A stretch of DNA of 64,000 nucleotides. Source: Anthonomus grandis grandis (Eukaryota > Arthropoda > Insecta > Coleoptera > Curculionidae). The notes beneath the pieces were generated by a model. The model had not been told where the DNA came from, ran no database searches, and worked only from the letters and a program-made list of their open reading frames with translations. The stretch spans positions 25,106,227 to 25,170,226 of the forward strand of contig NC_065546.1 in NCBI RefSeq assembly GCF_022605725.1, written 5' to 3'. Positions 11,661 through 26,618 of this stretch are shown here, piece after piece. The position numbers and the translations under genes are program-made. Position 1 is the stretch's first letter; each line of letters starts with the position of its first letter.

Positions 11661-13845
11661 TCAAATCGGACAATGCTGTAATGATAAATTGTTCTATTTT
11701 CTTAACTCTGGTTATGTCCAAAACTTAAAAAAGATCATTTGGGTCATCTTGTATAACTTAAATATTAATTTTAAAATAAATTTGAATAATAGATAACCGT
11801 AATTGAGTGAGATATGACTATTTATTTTAAACACAATACATCAAAATATTTTTAAAAATCATTTAGAATTAATCAAATTATACCTAAAAATTAAATAGGA
11901 ACAATCGTTAACGCTGTTATTACATTTTCTTAACTCTGGTTGTGTTCAAACCATAAAAAACATTATTTGGCTATCTTGCATATGCGAAATAGTAAATTTA
12001 AATTATATTCGAATAAAAGATAACAGTAATAGAGTAAGATATAAATATTTTTTTTAAAAACAATTCATAAGAAACATTTTAAAAATAATTTACAGTACAT
12101 TAAATGAACTTCAAAAATTAAATTGGAATCAAATCGGAAAATGCTGTAATGATTAATTGTTCTATTTTCTTAACCCTTGTTATGTCCAAAACTTAAAAAA
12201 GATCATTTGGGTCATCTTGTATAACCTAAATATTAATTTTAAAATAAATTTGAATAATAGATAACCCTAATTGAGTGAGATATGACTATTTTTTTTAAAC
12301 ACAATACATCAAAATATTTTTAAAAATCATTTAGGTTTAAAAAAATTATATCTAAAAATTAAATCGGAACAATCGTTACCGCTATTAGTTATTACATTTT
12401 CTTAACTCTGGTTGTGTCCAAACCATAAAAAAAAAATTTGCCTATCTTGTATATGCGAAATAGTAAATTTAAATTATATTCGAATAATAGATAACAGTAA
12501 TGGAGTGAGATTTAATTATTTTTTTAAAAATGCTATAATGATAAATTGTTCTATTTTCTTAACTCTGGTTATGTCCAAAACTTAAAAAGGATCATTTGGG
12601 TCATCTTGTATAACCTAAATATTCATTTTAAAATAAATTTGAATAATAGATAACCGTAATTGAGTGAGATATGACTATTTATTTTAAACACAATACATCA
12701 AAATATTTTAAAAAATCATTTAGAATTAATCAAATTATACCTAAAAATGAAATAGGAACAATCGTTAACGCTATTAGTTATTACATTTTCTTAACTCTGG
12801 TTGTGTTCAAACCGTAAAAAACATCATTTGGCGATCTTGTATATGCGAAATAGTAAATCTAAATTATATTCGAATAATAGATAACAGTAATAGAGTGAGA
12901 TATAATTCTTTTTTAAAAAAACAATTTATAAGAAAAATTTTTAAAATAATTTACAGTACATCAAATGAACTTCAAAAATGAAACTGGAGTCAAATCGGAC
13001 AATGCTATAATGATTAATTGTTCTATTTTCTTAACCCTGGTTATGTCCAAAACATAAAAAAGATCATTTGGGTCATCTTGTATAATCTAAATATTAATTT
13101 TAAAATAAATTTAAATAATAGATAACCGTAATTGAGTGAGATATGACTATTTTTTTTAAACACAATACATCAAAATATTTTTAAAAATCATTTAGGGTTA
13201 ATTAAATTATATCTAAAAATTAAATAGGAACAAACGTTAACGCTATTAGTTATTCAATTTCTTAACTCTGGTTGTGTTCAAACCATAAAAAACATTATTT
13301 GGCTATCTTGTATAAGCGAAATAGTAAATTTAAATTATATTCGAATAATAGATAACAGTAATAGAGTGAGATATAATTATTTTTTTAAAAAACAATTCAT
13401 TAAAAATATTTTTAAAATAATTTACAGTACATTAAATGAACTTCAAAAATTAAATTGGAGTCAAATCGGACAATGCTATAATGATTAATTGTTCTATTTT
13501 CTGAACCCTTGTTATGTCCAAAACTTAAAAACGATCATTTGGGTCATCTTGTATAACCTAAATATTAATTTTAAAATAAATTTGAATAATAGATAACTGT
13601 AATTGAGTGAGATATGACTATTTTTCTTAAACACAATACATCAAAATATTTTTAAAAATCATTTAGGGTTAAACAAATTATATCTAAAAATTAAATCGGA
13701 ACAATCGTTACCGCTATTAGTTATTACATTTTCTTAACTCTGGTTGTGTTTAAACCATAAAAAACATTATTTGGCTATCTTGTATATGCGAAATAGTAAA
13801 TTTAAATTATATTCGAATAAAAGATAACAGTAATAGAGTAAGATA
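11660..13845 (+). repeat. 2.2-kb block X1 (offset 6,722 to 18.4-20.6 kb)
   Basis: TAACGCTGTTATTAC at 11,909 matches 18,631; TGGTTGTGTC at 12,409 matches 19,131; GCGATCTTGT at 12,831 matches 19,553. All three give offset 6,722. The block includes the 4-bp-shortened CGCTGTTATTAC variant, the A10 variant, a short dimer (12,531) and the ACAAACGTTAACG variant near 13,230. It ends near GAGTAAGATAT, where the relative has TTATTATTT and this copy has AATTATTT. Confidence 0.8.
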
Positions 13846-15954
13846 TAATTATTTTTTTAAAAAACAATTCATAAGAAAAATTTTAAAAATAATTTACAGT
13901 ACATTAAATGATCTTCAAAAATTAAATTGGAGTCAAATCGGACAATGCTATAATGATTAATTGTTCTATTTTCTTAACCCTTGTTATGTCCAAAACTTAA
14001 AAAGGATCATTTGGGTCATCTTGTATAACCTAAATATTCATTTTAAAATAAATTAGAATAATAGATAACCGTAATTGAGTGAGATATGACTATTTATTTT
14101 AAACACAATACATCAAAATATTTTTAAAAATCATTTAGAATTAATCAAATTATACCTAAAAATTAAATAGGAACAATCGTTAACGCTATTAGTTATTACA
14201 TTTTCTTAACTCTGGTTGTGTTCAAGCCGTAAAAAACATCATTTGGCTATCTTGTATATGCGAAATAGTAAATTTAAATTATATTCGAATAATAGATAAC
14301 AGTAATGGAGTGAGATTTAATTATTTTTTTAAAAATGCTATAATGATTAATTGTTCTATTTTCTTAACCCTTGTTATGTCCAAAACTTAAAAACGATCAT
14401 TTGGGTCATCTTGTATAACCTAAATATTAATTTTAAAATAAATTTGAATAATAGATAACCGTAATTGAGTGAGATAGGACTTTTTTTTTAAACATAATAC
14501 ATCAAAATATTTTTAAAAATCATTTAAGGTTAATCAAATTATATCTAAAAATTAAATAGGAACAATCGTTAACGCTATTAGTTAATACATTTTCTTAACT
14601 CTGGTTATGTTCAAACCATAAAAAACATTATTTGGCTATCTTGTATATGCGAAATAGTAAATTTAAATTATATTCGAATAAAAGATAAAAGTAATAGAGT
14701 GAGATATAAATATTTTTTTAAAAAACAATTCATAAGAAACATTTTAAAAATAATTTACAGTACATTAAATGAACTTCAAAAATTAAATTGCAGTCAAATC
14801 GGACAATGCTATAATGATTAATTGTTCTATTTTCTTAACTCTGGTTATGTCCAAAACTTAAAAAAGGATCATTTGGGTCATCTTGTATAACCTAAATATT
14901 AATTTTAAAATAAATTTTAATAATAGATAACTGTAATTGACTAAAATATGACTATTTTTTTAAAATACGAAAAATAAAACTATTTTTTTAAATCATTTAG
15001 GGTTATTTAAATGATATCTAAAAATTGAATTAAAATTAAATTGCAGCAATCGCCAACGCTATTAGTTATTATATTTTCTTAACTCTGGTTGTATTCAAAC
15101 CGTAAAAAACATCATTTGGATATCTTGTATATGCGAAATAGTAAATTTAAATTATATTCCAATAATAGATAACAGTAATGGAGTGAGATTTAATTATTTT
15201 TTTAAAAAACAATTCATAAGAAAAATTTTAAAAATAATTTACAGTACATTAAATGATCTTCAAAAATTAAATTGGAGTCAAATCGGACAATGCTATAATA
15301 CTTAATTGTTCTATTTTCTTAACCCTTGTTATGTCCAAAACTTAAAAAGGATCATTTGGGTCATCTTGTATAACCTAAATATTCATTTTAAAATAAATTT
15401 GAATAATAGATAACCGTAATTGAGTGAGATATGACTACTTATTTTAAACACAATACATCAAAATATTTTTAAAAATCATTTAGGGTTAATCAAATTATAT
15501 CTAAAAATTAAATCAGAACAATCGTTAACGCTATTAGTTATTACATTTTCTTAACTCTGGTAGTGTTCAAACCATAAAAAACATCATTTGGCTATCTTGT
15601 ATATGCCAAATAGTAAATTTAAATTATATTCGAATAATAGATAACAGTAATGGAGTGAGATTTAATTATTTTTTTAAAAATGCTATAATGATTAATTGTT
15701 CTATTTTCTTAACCCTTGTTATGTCCAAAACTTAAAAACGATCATTTGGGTCATCTTGTATAACCTAAATATTAATTTTAAAATAAATTTAAATAATAGA
15801 TAACCGTAATTGAGTGAGATAGGACTTTTTTTTTAAACATAATACATCAAAATATTTTTAAAAATCATTTAAGGTTAATCAAATTATATCTAAAAATTAA
15901 ATAGGAACAATCGTTAACGCTATTAGTTAATACATTTTCTTAACTCTGGTTGTG
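13653..15954 (+). repeat. Segmental duplication P, copy 2
   Basis: Partner of 8,345-10,646 at a constant 5,308-bp offset, including the B* monomer near 14,945 and short dimers at 14,336 and 15,681. No large internal indel was seen, so this is one of the youngest-looking duplications in the forward arm. It carries only satellite sequence. Confidence 0.85.
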
Positions 15955-18451
15955 TTCAAACCATAAAAAACATTATTTGGCTATCTTGCATATGCGAAAT
16001 AGTAAATTTAAATTATATTCGAATAAAAGATAACAGTAATAGAGTAAGATATAAATATTTTTTTAAAAAACAATTCATAAGAAACATTTTAAAAATAATT
16101 TACAGTACATTAAATGAACTTCAAAAATTAAATTGGAATCAAATCGGAAAATGCTGTAATGATTAATTGTTCTATTTTCTTAACCCTTGTTATGTCCAAA
16201 ACTTAAAAAAGATCATTTGGGTCATCTTGTATAACCTAAATATTAATTTTAAAATAAATTTGAATAATAGATAACCCTAATTGAGTGAGATATGACTATT
16301 TTTTTTAAACACAATACATCAAAATATTTTTAAAAATCATTTAGGTTTAAAAAAATTATATCTAAAAATTAAATCGGAACAATCGTTACCGCTATTAGTT
16401 ATTACATTTTCTTAACTCTGGTTGTGTCCAAACCATAAAAAAAAAATTTGCCTATCTTGTATATGCGAAATAGTAAATTTAAATTATATTCGAATAATAG
16501 ATAACAGTAATGGAGTGAGATTTAATTATTTTTTTAAAAATGCTATAATGATAAATTGTTCTATTTTCTTAACTCTGGTTATGTCCAAAACTTAAAAAGG
16601 ATCATTTGGGTCATCTTGTATAACCTAAATATTCATTTTAAAATAAATTTGAATAATAGATAACCGTAATTGAGTGAGATATGACTATTTATTTTAAACA
16701 CAATACATCAAAATATTTTTAAAAATCATTTAGAATTAATCAAATTATACCTAAAAATGAAATAGGAACAATCGTTAACGCTATTAGTTATTACATTTTC
16801 TTAACTCTGGTTGTGTTCAAACCGTAAAAAACATCATTTAAATTATATTCGAATAATAGATAACAGTAATAGAGTGAGATATAGTTATTTTTTTAAAAAA
16901 CAATTCATAAGAAAAATTTTAAAAATAATTTACAGTACATTAAATGAACTTCAAAAATTAAATTGGAATCAAATCGGACAATGCTGTAATGATAAATTGT
17001 TCTATTTTCTTAACACTGGTTATGTCCAAAACTTAAAAAAGATCATTTGGGTCATCTTGTATAACTTAAATATTAATTTTAAAATAAATTTGAATAATAG
17101 ATAACCGTAATTGAGTGAGATACGACTTTTTTTTTAAACATAATACATCAAAATATTTTTAAAAATCATTTAAGGTTAATCAAATTATATCTAAAAATTA
17201 AATAGGAACAATCGTTAACGCTATTAGTTATTACATTTTCTTAACTCTGGTTGTGTTCAAACCGTAAAAAACATCATTTGGCGATCTTGTATATGCGAAA
17301 TAGTAAATCTAAATTATATTCGAATAATAGATAACAGTAATAGAGTGAGATATAATTCTTTTTTAAAAAAACAATTTATAAGAAAAATTTTTAAAATAAT
17401 TTACAGTACATCAAATGAACTTCAAAAATGAAACTGGAGTCAAATCGGACAATGCTATAATGATTAATTGTTCTATTTTCTTAACCCTGGTTATGTCCAA
17501 AACATAAAAAAGATCATTTGGGTCATCTTGTATAATCTAAATATTAATTTTAAAATAAATTTAAATAATAGATAACCGTAATTGAGTGAGATATGACTAT
17601 TTTTTTTAAACACAATACATCAAAATATTTTTAAAAATCATTTAGGGTTAATTAAATTATATCTAAAAATTAAATAGGAACAAACGTTAACGCTATTAGT
17701 TATTCAATTTCTTAACTCTGGTTGTGTTCAAACCATAAAAAACATTATTTGGCTATTTTGTATAAGCGAAATAGTAAATTTAAATTATATTCGAATAATA
17801 GATAACAGTAATAGAGTGAGATATAATTATTTTTTTAAAAAACAATTCATTAAAAATATTTTTAAAATAATTTACAGTACATTAAATGAACTTCAAAAAT
17901 TAAATTGGAGTCAAATCGGACAATGCTATAATGATTAATTGTTCTATTTTCTTAACCCTTGTTATGTCCAAAACTTAAAAACGATCATTTGGGTCATCTT
18001 GTATAACCTAAATATTAATTTTAAAATAAATTTGAATAATAGATAACTGTAATTGAGTGAGATATGACTATTTTTCTTAAACACAATACATCAAAATATT
18101 TTTAAAAATCATTTAGGGTTAAACAAATTATATCTAAAAATTAAATCGGAACAATCGTTACCGCTATTAGTTATTACATTTTCTTAACTCTGGTTGTGTT
18201 TAAACCATAAAAAACATTATTTGGCTATCTTGTATATGCGAAATAGTAAATTTAAATTATATTCGAATAAAAGATAACAGTAATAGAGTAAGATATTATT
18301 ATTTTTTTAAAAAACAATTCATAAGAAAAATTTTAAAAATAATTTACAGTACATTAAATGAACTTCAAAAATTAAATTGGAATCAAATCGGACAATGCTG
18401 TAATGATAAATTGTTCTATTTTCTTAACTCTGGTTATGTCCAAAACTTAAA
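15930..18451 (+). repeat. 2.5-kb block X2 (offset 4,984 to 20.9-23.4 kb)
   Basis: TGCATATGCG at 15,987/20,971, TGGTTGTGTC at 16,419/21,403, the 97-codon frame at 16,811/21,795 and GCGATCTTGT at 17,281/22,265 all give 4,984 bp. One visible difference is CTATTTTGTATAAG near 17,754 versus CTATCTTGTATAAG. The block ends where this copy has AAAAAAGATC and the other AAAAAGGATC. Confidence 0.85.
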
Positions 18452-19476
18452 AAAGATCATTTGGGTCATCTTGTATAACTTAAATATTAATTTTAAAATA
18501 AATTTGAATAATAGATAACCGTAATTGAGTGAGATATGACTATTTATTTTAAACACAATACATCAAAATATTTTTAAAAATCATTTAGAATTAATCAAAT
18601 TATACCTAAAAATTAAATAGGAACAATCGTTAACGCTGTTATTACATTTTCTTAACTCTGGTTGTGTTCAAACCATAAAAAACATTATTTGGCTATCTTG
18701 CATATGCGAAATAGTAAATTTAAATTATATTCGAATAAAAGATAACAGTAATAGAGTAAGATATAAATATTTTTTTTAAAAACAATTCATAAGAAACATT
18801 TTAAAAATAATTTACAGTACATTAAATGAACTTCAAAAATTAAATTGGAATCAAATCGGAAAATGCTGTAATGATTAATTGTTCTATTTTCTTAACCCTT
18901 GTTATGTCCAAAACTTAAAAAAGATCATTTGGGTCATCTTGTATAACCTAAATATTAATTTTAAAATAAATTTGAATAATAGATAACCCTAATTGAGTGA
19001 GATATGACTATTTTTTTTAAACACAATACATCAAAATATTTTTAAAAATCATTTAGGTTTAAAAAAATTATATCTAAAAATTAAATCGGAACAATCGTTA
19101 CAGCTATTAGTTATTACATTTTCTTAACTCTGGTTGTGTCCAAACCATAAAAAAAAAATTTGCCTATCTTGTATATGCGAAATAGTAAATTTAAATTATA
19201 TTCGAATAATAGATAACAGTAATGGAGTGAGATTTAATTATTTTTTTAAAAATGCTATAATGATAAATTGTTCTATTTTCTTAACTCTGGTTATGTCCAA
19301 AACTTAAAAAGGATCATTTGGGTCATCTTGTATAACCTAAATATTCATTTTAAAATAAATTTGAATAATAGATAACCGTAATTGAGTGAGATATGACTAT
19401 TTATTTTAAACACAATACATCAAAATATTTTTAAAAATCATTTAGAATTAATCAAATTATACCTAAAAATGAAATA
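17205..19476 (+). repeat. 2,272-bp tandem duplication, unit 1
   Basis: Head-to-tail with the next 2,272 bp. GCGATCTTG at 17,281 and 19,553, TAACGCTG at 18,631 and 20,903, and TGGTTGTGTC at 19,131 and 21,403 are each 2,272 bp apart. By eye the units differ at only a few bases (CTATTTTG/CTATCTTG near 17,754; GTTACAGC/GTTACCGC near 19,100). It overlaps blocks X2 and X3, giving a nested history. Confidence 0.87.
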
Positions 19477-21748
19477 GGAACAATCGTTAACGCTATTAGT
19501 TATTACATTTTCTTAACTCTGGTTGTGTTCAAACCGTAAAAAACATCATTTGGCGATCTTGTATATGCGAAATAGTAAATCTAAATTATATTCGAATAAT
19601 AGATAACAGTAATAGAGTGAGATATAATTCTTTTTTAAAAAAACAATTTATAAGAAAAATTTTTAAAATAATTTACAGTACATCAAATGAACTTCAAAAA
19701 TGAAACTGGAGTCAAATCGGACAATGCTATAATGATTAATTGTTCTATTTTCTTAACCCTGGTTATGTCCAAAACATAAAAAAGATCATTTGGGTCATCT
19801 TGTATAATCTAAATATTAATTTTAAAATAAATTTAAATAATAGATAACCGTAATTGAGTGAGATATGACTATTTTTTTTAAACACAATACATCAAAATAT
19901 TTTTAAAAATCATTTAGGGTTAATTAAATTATATCTAAAAATTAAATAGGAACAAACGTTAACGCTATTAGTTATTCAATTTCTTAACTCTGGTTGTGTT
20001 CAAACCATAAAAAACATTATTTGGCTATCTTGTATAAGCGAAATAGTAAATTTAAATTATATTCGAATAATAGATAACAGTAATAGAGTGAGATATAATT
20101 ATTTTTTTAAAAAACAATTCATTAAAAATATTTTTAAAATAATTTACAGTACATTAAATGAACTTCAAAAATTAAATTGGAGTCAAATCGGACAATGCTA
20201 TAATGATTAATTGTTCTATTTTCTTAACCCTTGTTATGTCCAAAACTTAAAAACGATCATTTGGGTCATCTTGTATAACCTAAATATTAATTTTAAAATA
20301 AATTTGAATAATAGATAACTGTAATTGAGTGAGATATGACTATTTTTCTTAAACACAATACATCAAAATATTTTTAAAAATCATTTAGGGTTAAACAAAT
20401 TATATCTAAAAATTAAATCGGAACAATCGTTACCGCTATTAGTTATTACATTTTCTTAACTCTGGTTGTGTTTAAACCATAAAAAACATTATTTGGCTAT
20501 CTTGTATATGCGAAATAGTAAATTTAAATTATATTCGAATAAAAGATAACAGTAATAGAGTAAGATATTATTATTTTTTTAAAAAACAATTCATAAGAAA
20601 AATTTTAAAAATAATTTACAGTACATTAAATGAACTTCAAAAATTAAATTGGAATCAAATCGGACAATGCTGTAATGATAAATTGTTCTATTTTCTTAAC
20701 TCTGGTTATGTCCAAAACTTAAAAAAGATCATTTGGGTCATCTTGTATAACTTAAATATTAATTTTAAAATAAATTTGAATAATAGATAACCGTAATTGA
20801 GTGAGATATGACTATTTATTTTAAACACAATACATCAAAATATTTTTAAAAATCATTTAGAATTAATCAAATTATACCTAAAAATTAAATAGGAACAATC
20901 GTTAACGCTGTTATTACATTTTCTTAACTCTGGTTGTGTTCAAACCATAAAAAACATTATTTGGCTATCTTGCATATGCGAAATAGTAAATTTAAATTAT
21001 ATTCGAATAAAAGATAACAGTAATAGAGTAAGATATAAATATTTTTTTTAAAAACAATTCATAAGAAACATTTTAAAAATAATTTACAGTACATTAAATG
21101 AACTTCAAAAATTAAATTGGAATCAAATCGGAAAATGCTGTAATGATTAATTGTTCTATTTTCTTAACCCTTGTTATGTCCAAAACTTAAAAAAGATCAT
21201 TTGGGTCATCTTGTATAACCTAAATATTAATTTTAAAATAAATTTGAATAATAGATAACCCTAATTGAGTGAGATATGACTATTTTTTTTAAACACAATA
21301 CATCAAAATATTTTTAAAAATCATTTAGGTTTAAAAAAATTATATCTAAAAATTAAATCGGAACAATCGTTACCGCTATTAGTTATTACATTTTCTTAAC
21401 TCTGGTTGTGTCCAAACCATAAAAAAAAAATTTGCCTATCTTGTATATGCGAAATAGTAAATTTAAATTATATTCGAATAATAGATAACAGTAATGGAGT
21501 GAGATTTAATTATTTTTTTAAAAATGCTATAATGATAAATTGTTCTATTTTCTTAACTCTGGTTATGTCCAAAACTTAAAAAGGATCATTTGGGTCATCT
21601 TGTATAACCTAAATATTCATTTTAAAATAAATTTGAATAATAGATAACCGTAATTGAGTGAGATATGACTATTTATTTTAAACACAATACATCAAAATAT
21701 TTTTAAAAATCATTTAGAATTAATCAAATTATACCTAAAAATGAAATA
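19477..21748 (+). repeat. 2,272-bp tandem duplication, unit 2
   Basis: The second unit, nearly identical to the preceding 2,272 bp. After it the array continues into a 31-bp-deleted A at 21,825 instead of the GGCGATCTTG unit that begins the first copy. Only satellite is present. Confidence 0.87.
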
Positions 21749-23435
21749 GGAACAATCGTTAACGCTATTAGTTATTACATTTTCTTAACTCTGGTTGTGT
21801 TCAAACCGTAAAAAACATCATTTAAATTATATTCGAATAATAGATAACAGTAATAGAGTGAGATATAGTTATTTTTTTAAAAAACAATTCATAAGAAAAA
21901 TTTTAAAAATAATTTACAGTACATTAAATGAACTTCAAAAATTAAATTGGAATCAAATCGGACAATGCTGTAATGATAAATTGTTCTATTTTCTTAACAC
22001 TGGTTATGTCCAAAACTTAAAAAAGATCATTTGGGTCATCTTGTATAACTTAAATATTAATTTTAAAATAAATTTGAATAATAGATAACCGTAATTGAGT
22101 GAGATACGACTTTTTTTTTAAACATAATACATCAAAATATTTTTAAAAATCATTTAAGGTTAATCAAATTATATCTAAAAATTAAATAGGAACAATCGTT
22201 AACGCTATTAGTTATTACATTTTCTTAACTCTGGTTGTGTTCAAACCGTAAAAAACATCATTTGGCGATCTTGTATATGCGAAATAGTAAATCTAAATTA
22301 TATTCGAATAATAGATAACAGTAATAGAGTGAGATATAATTCTTTTTTAAAAAAACAATTTATAAGAAAAATTTTTAAAATAATTTACAGTACATCAAAT
22401 GAACTTCAAAAATGAAACTGGAGTCAAATCGGACAATGCTATAATGATTAATTGTTCTATTTTCTTAACCCTGGTTATGTCCAAAACATAAAAAAGATCA
22501 TTTGGGTCATCTTGTATAATCTAAATATTAATTTTAAAATAAATTTAAATAATAGATAACCGTAATTGAGTGAGATATGACTATTTTTTTTAAACACAAT
22601 ACATCAAAATATTTTTAAAAATCATTTAGGGTTAATTAAATTATATCTAAAAATTAAATAGGAACAAACGTTAACGCTATTAGTTATTCAATTTCTTAAC
22701 TCTGGTTGTGTTCAAACCATAAAAAACATTATTTGGCTATCTTGTATAAGCGAAATAGTAAATTTAAATTATATTCGAATAATAGATAACAGTAATAGAG
22801 TGAGATATAATTATTTTTTTAAAAAACAATTCATTAAAAATATTTTTAAAATAATTTACAGTACATTAAATGAACTTCAAAAATTAAATTGGAGTCAAAT
22901 CGGACAATGCTATAATGATTAATTGTTCTATTTTCTTAACCCTTGTTATGTCCAAAACTTAAAAACGATCATTTGGGTCATCTTGTATAACCTAAATATT
23001 AATTTTAAAATAAATTTGAATAATAGATAACTGTAATTGAGTGAGATATGACTATTTTTCTTAAACACAATACATCAAAATATTTTTAAAAATCATTTAG
23101 GGTTAAACAAATTATATCTAAAAATTAAATCGGAACAATCGTTACCGCTATTAGTTATTACATTTTCTTAACTCTGGTTGTGTTTAAACCATAAAAAACA
23201 TTATTTGGCTATCTTGTATATGCGAAATAGTAAATTTAAATTATATTCGAATAAAAGATAACAGTAATAGAGTAAGATATTATTATTTTTTTAAAAAACA
23301 ATTCATAAGAAAAATTTTAAAAATAATTTACAGTACATTAAATGAACTTCAAAAATTAAATTGGAATCAAATCGGACAATGCTGTAATGATAAATTGTTC
23401 TATTTTCTTAACTCTGGTTATGTCCAAAACTTAAA
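20914..23435 (+). repeat. 2.5-kb block, partner of X2
   Basis: A constant 4,984-bp offset from 15,930-18,451. It includes the A10 variant, a short dimer (21,535), the 97-codon frame (21,795), GCGATC (22,265), ACAAACGTTAACG (22,665) and GAGTAAGATATTATTATT (near 23,270). The order of variants is identical to its partner. Confidence 0.85.
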
Positions 23436-26400
23436 AAGGATCATTTGGGTTATCTTGTATAACCTAAATATTCATTTTAAAATAAATTTGAATAATAGAT
23501 AACCGTAATTGAGTGAGATATGACTATTTATTTTAAACACAATACATCAAAATATTTTTAAAAATCATTTAGAATTAATCAAATTATACCTAAAAATTAA
23601 ATAGGAACAATCGTTAACGCTGTTATTACATTTTCTTAACTCTGGTTGTGTTCAAACCGTAAAAAACATCATTTAAATTATATTCGAATAATAGATAACA
23701 GTAATAGAGTGAGATATAGTTATTTTTTTAAAAAACAATTCATAAGAAAAATTTTAAAAATAATTTACAGTACATTAAATGAACTTCAAAAATTAAATTG
23801 GAATCAAATCGGACAATGCTGTAATGATAAATTGTTCTATTTTCTTAACACTGGTTATGTCCAAAACTTAAAAAAGATCATTTGGGTCATCTTGTATAAC
23901 TTAAATATTAATTTTAAAATAAATTTGAATAATAGATAACCGTAATTGAGTGAGATACGACTTTTTTTTTAAACATAATACATCAAAATATTTTTAAAAA
24001 TCATTTAAGGTTAATCAAATTATATCTAAAAATTAAATAGGAACAATCGTTAACGCTATTAGTTATTACATTTTCTTAACTCTGGTTGTGTTCAAACCGT
24101 AAAAAACATCATTTGGCGATCTTGTATATGCGAAATAGTAAATCTAAATTATATTCGAATAATAGATAACAGTAATGGAGTGAGATTTAATTATTTTTTT
24201 AAAAATGCTATAATAATTAATTGTTCTATTTTCTTAACCCTTGTTATGTCCAAAACTATCCTAAATATTAATTTTAAAATAAATTTGAATAATAGATAAC
24301 CGTAATTGAGTAAGATATGACTATTTTTTTTAAACACAATACATCAAAATATTTTTAAAAATCATTTAGGGTTAAACAAATTATATCTAAAAATTAAATC
24401 GGAACAATCGTTACCGCTATTAGTTATTACATTTTCTTAACTCTGGTTGTGTTTAAACCATAAAAAACATTATTTGGCTATCTTGTATATGCGAAATAGT
24501 AAATTTAAATTATATTCGAATAAAAGATAACAGTAATAGAGTAAGATATAATTATTTTTTTAAAAAACAATTCATAAGAAAAATTTTAAAAATAATTTAC
24601 AGTACATTAAATGATCTTCAAAAATTAAATTGGAGTCAAATCGGACAATTTTATTAATTGTTAATTATTAATTGTTCTATTTTCTTAACCCTTGTTATGT
24701 CCAAAACTTAAAAAGGATCATTTGGGTCATCTTGTATAACCTAAATATTAATTTTAAAATAAATTTGAATAATAGATAACTGTAATTGAGTGAGATATGA
24801 CTATTTTTCTTAAACACAATACATCAAAATATTTTTAAAAATCATTTAGGGTTAAACAAATTAGATCTAAAAATTAAATCGGAACAATCGTTACCGCTAT
24901 TAGTTATTACATTTTCTTAACTCTGGTTGTGTTCAAACCGTAAAAAACATCATTTGGCTATCTTGTATATGCGAAATAGTAAATTTAAATTATATTCGAA
25001 TAATAGATAACAGTAATGGAGTGAGATTTAATTATTTTTTTAAAAATGCTATAATGATTAATTGTTCTATTTTCTTAACCCTTGTTATGTCCAAAACTTA
25101 AAAACGATCATTTGGGTCATCTTGTATAACCTAAATATTAATTTTAAAATAAATTTGAATAATAGATAACCGTAATTGAGTGAGATAGGACTTTTTTTTT
25201 AAACATAATACATCAAAATATTTTTAAAAATCATTTAGGTTTAAAAAAATTATATCTAAAAATTAAATCGGAACAATCGTTAACGCTATTAGTTATTACA
25301 TTTTCTTAACTCTGGTAGTGTTCAAACCATAAAAAACATCATTTGGCTATCTTGTATATGCGAAATAGTAAATTTAAATTATATTCGAATGAAAGATAAC
25401 AGTAATAGAGTGAGATATAAATATTTTTTTAAAAAACAATACAAATGAAACATTTAAAAAATAATTTACAGTACATTAAATGAACTTCAAAAATTAAATT
25501 GGAGTCAAATCGGACAATGCTATAATGATTAATTGTTCTATTTTCTTAACTCTGGTTATGTCCAAAACTTAAAAAGGATCATTTGGGTCATCTTGTATAA
25601 CCTAAATATTCATATTAAAATAAATTTGAATAAAAGATAACCGTAATTGTGTGAGACATCACTACTTTTTTTAACACAATACATCAAAATATTTTTAAAA
25701 ATCATTTAGGGTTAATCAAATTATACCTAAAAATTGAATTAAAATTAAATCGAAACAATCGCCAGCGCTATTAGTTATTATATTTTCTTAACTCTGGTTG
25801 TGTTCAAACCGTAAAAAACATCATTTGGCTATCTCGTATATCCGAATTAGAAAATTTAAATTATATTCGGATAATAGATAACAGTAATAGAGTGAGATAT
25901 AATTATTTTTTTTAAAAACAATTCATAAGACAAATTTTAAAAATAATTTACAGTACATCAAATGAACTTTAAAAATGAAACTGAAGTCAAATCGGACAAT
26001 GCTATAATGATTAATTGTTCTATTTTCTTAACCCTTGTTATGTCCAAAACTTAAAAACAATCATTTGTGTCATCTTGTATAACCTAAATATTAATTTCAA
26101 AATAAATTTGAATAATAGATAACCGTAATTGAGTGAGATATGACTATTTTTTTTAAACACAATACATCAAAATATTCTTAAAAATCATTTAGGGTTAAAC
26201 AAATTATATCTAAAAATTAAATCGGAACAATCGTTACCGCTATTAGTTATTACATTTTCTTAACTCTGGTTGTGTTTAAACCATAAAAAACATTATTTGG
26301 CTATCTTGTATATGCGAAATAGTAAATTTAAATTATATTCGAATAAAAGATAACAGTAATAGAGTAAGATATAATTATTTTTTTAAAAAACAATTCATAA

Positions 26401-26618
26401 GAAAAATTTTAAAAATAATTTACAGTACATTAATGATCTTCAAAAATTAAATTGGAGTCAAATCGGACAATGCTATAATGATTAATTGTTCTATTTTCTT
26501 AACCCTTGTTATGTCCAAAACTTAAAAAGGATCATTTGGGTCATCTTGTATAACCTAAATATTCATTTTAAAATAAATTAGAATAATAGATAACCGTAAT
26601 TGAGTGAGATATGACTAT
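23290..26618 (+). repeat. Segmental duplication S, copy 2
   Basis: Offset 18,307 from copy 1 (5,339/23,646 and 6,341/24,648) and 7,209, then 7,238, to copy 3. It shares with copy 1 the 29-bp deletion at AAAACTATCCTAAATA (near 24,257) that copy 3 lacks. Near 25,170-25,250 it lacks about one whole dimer present in the other copies and reads GATAGGACTT and GGTTTAAAAAAATT at the join. It ends where GACTATTTTTTTT replaces GACTATTTATTTT of the partners. Confidence 0.82.
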
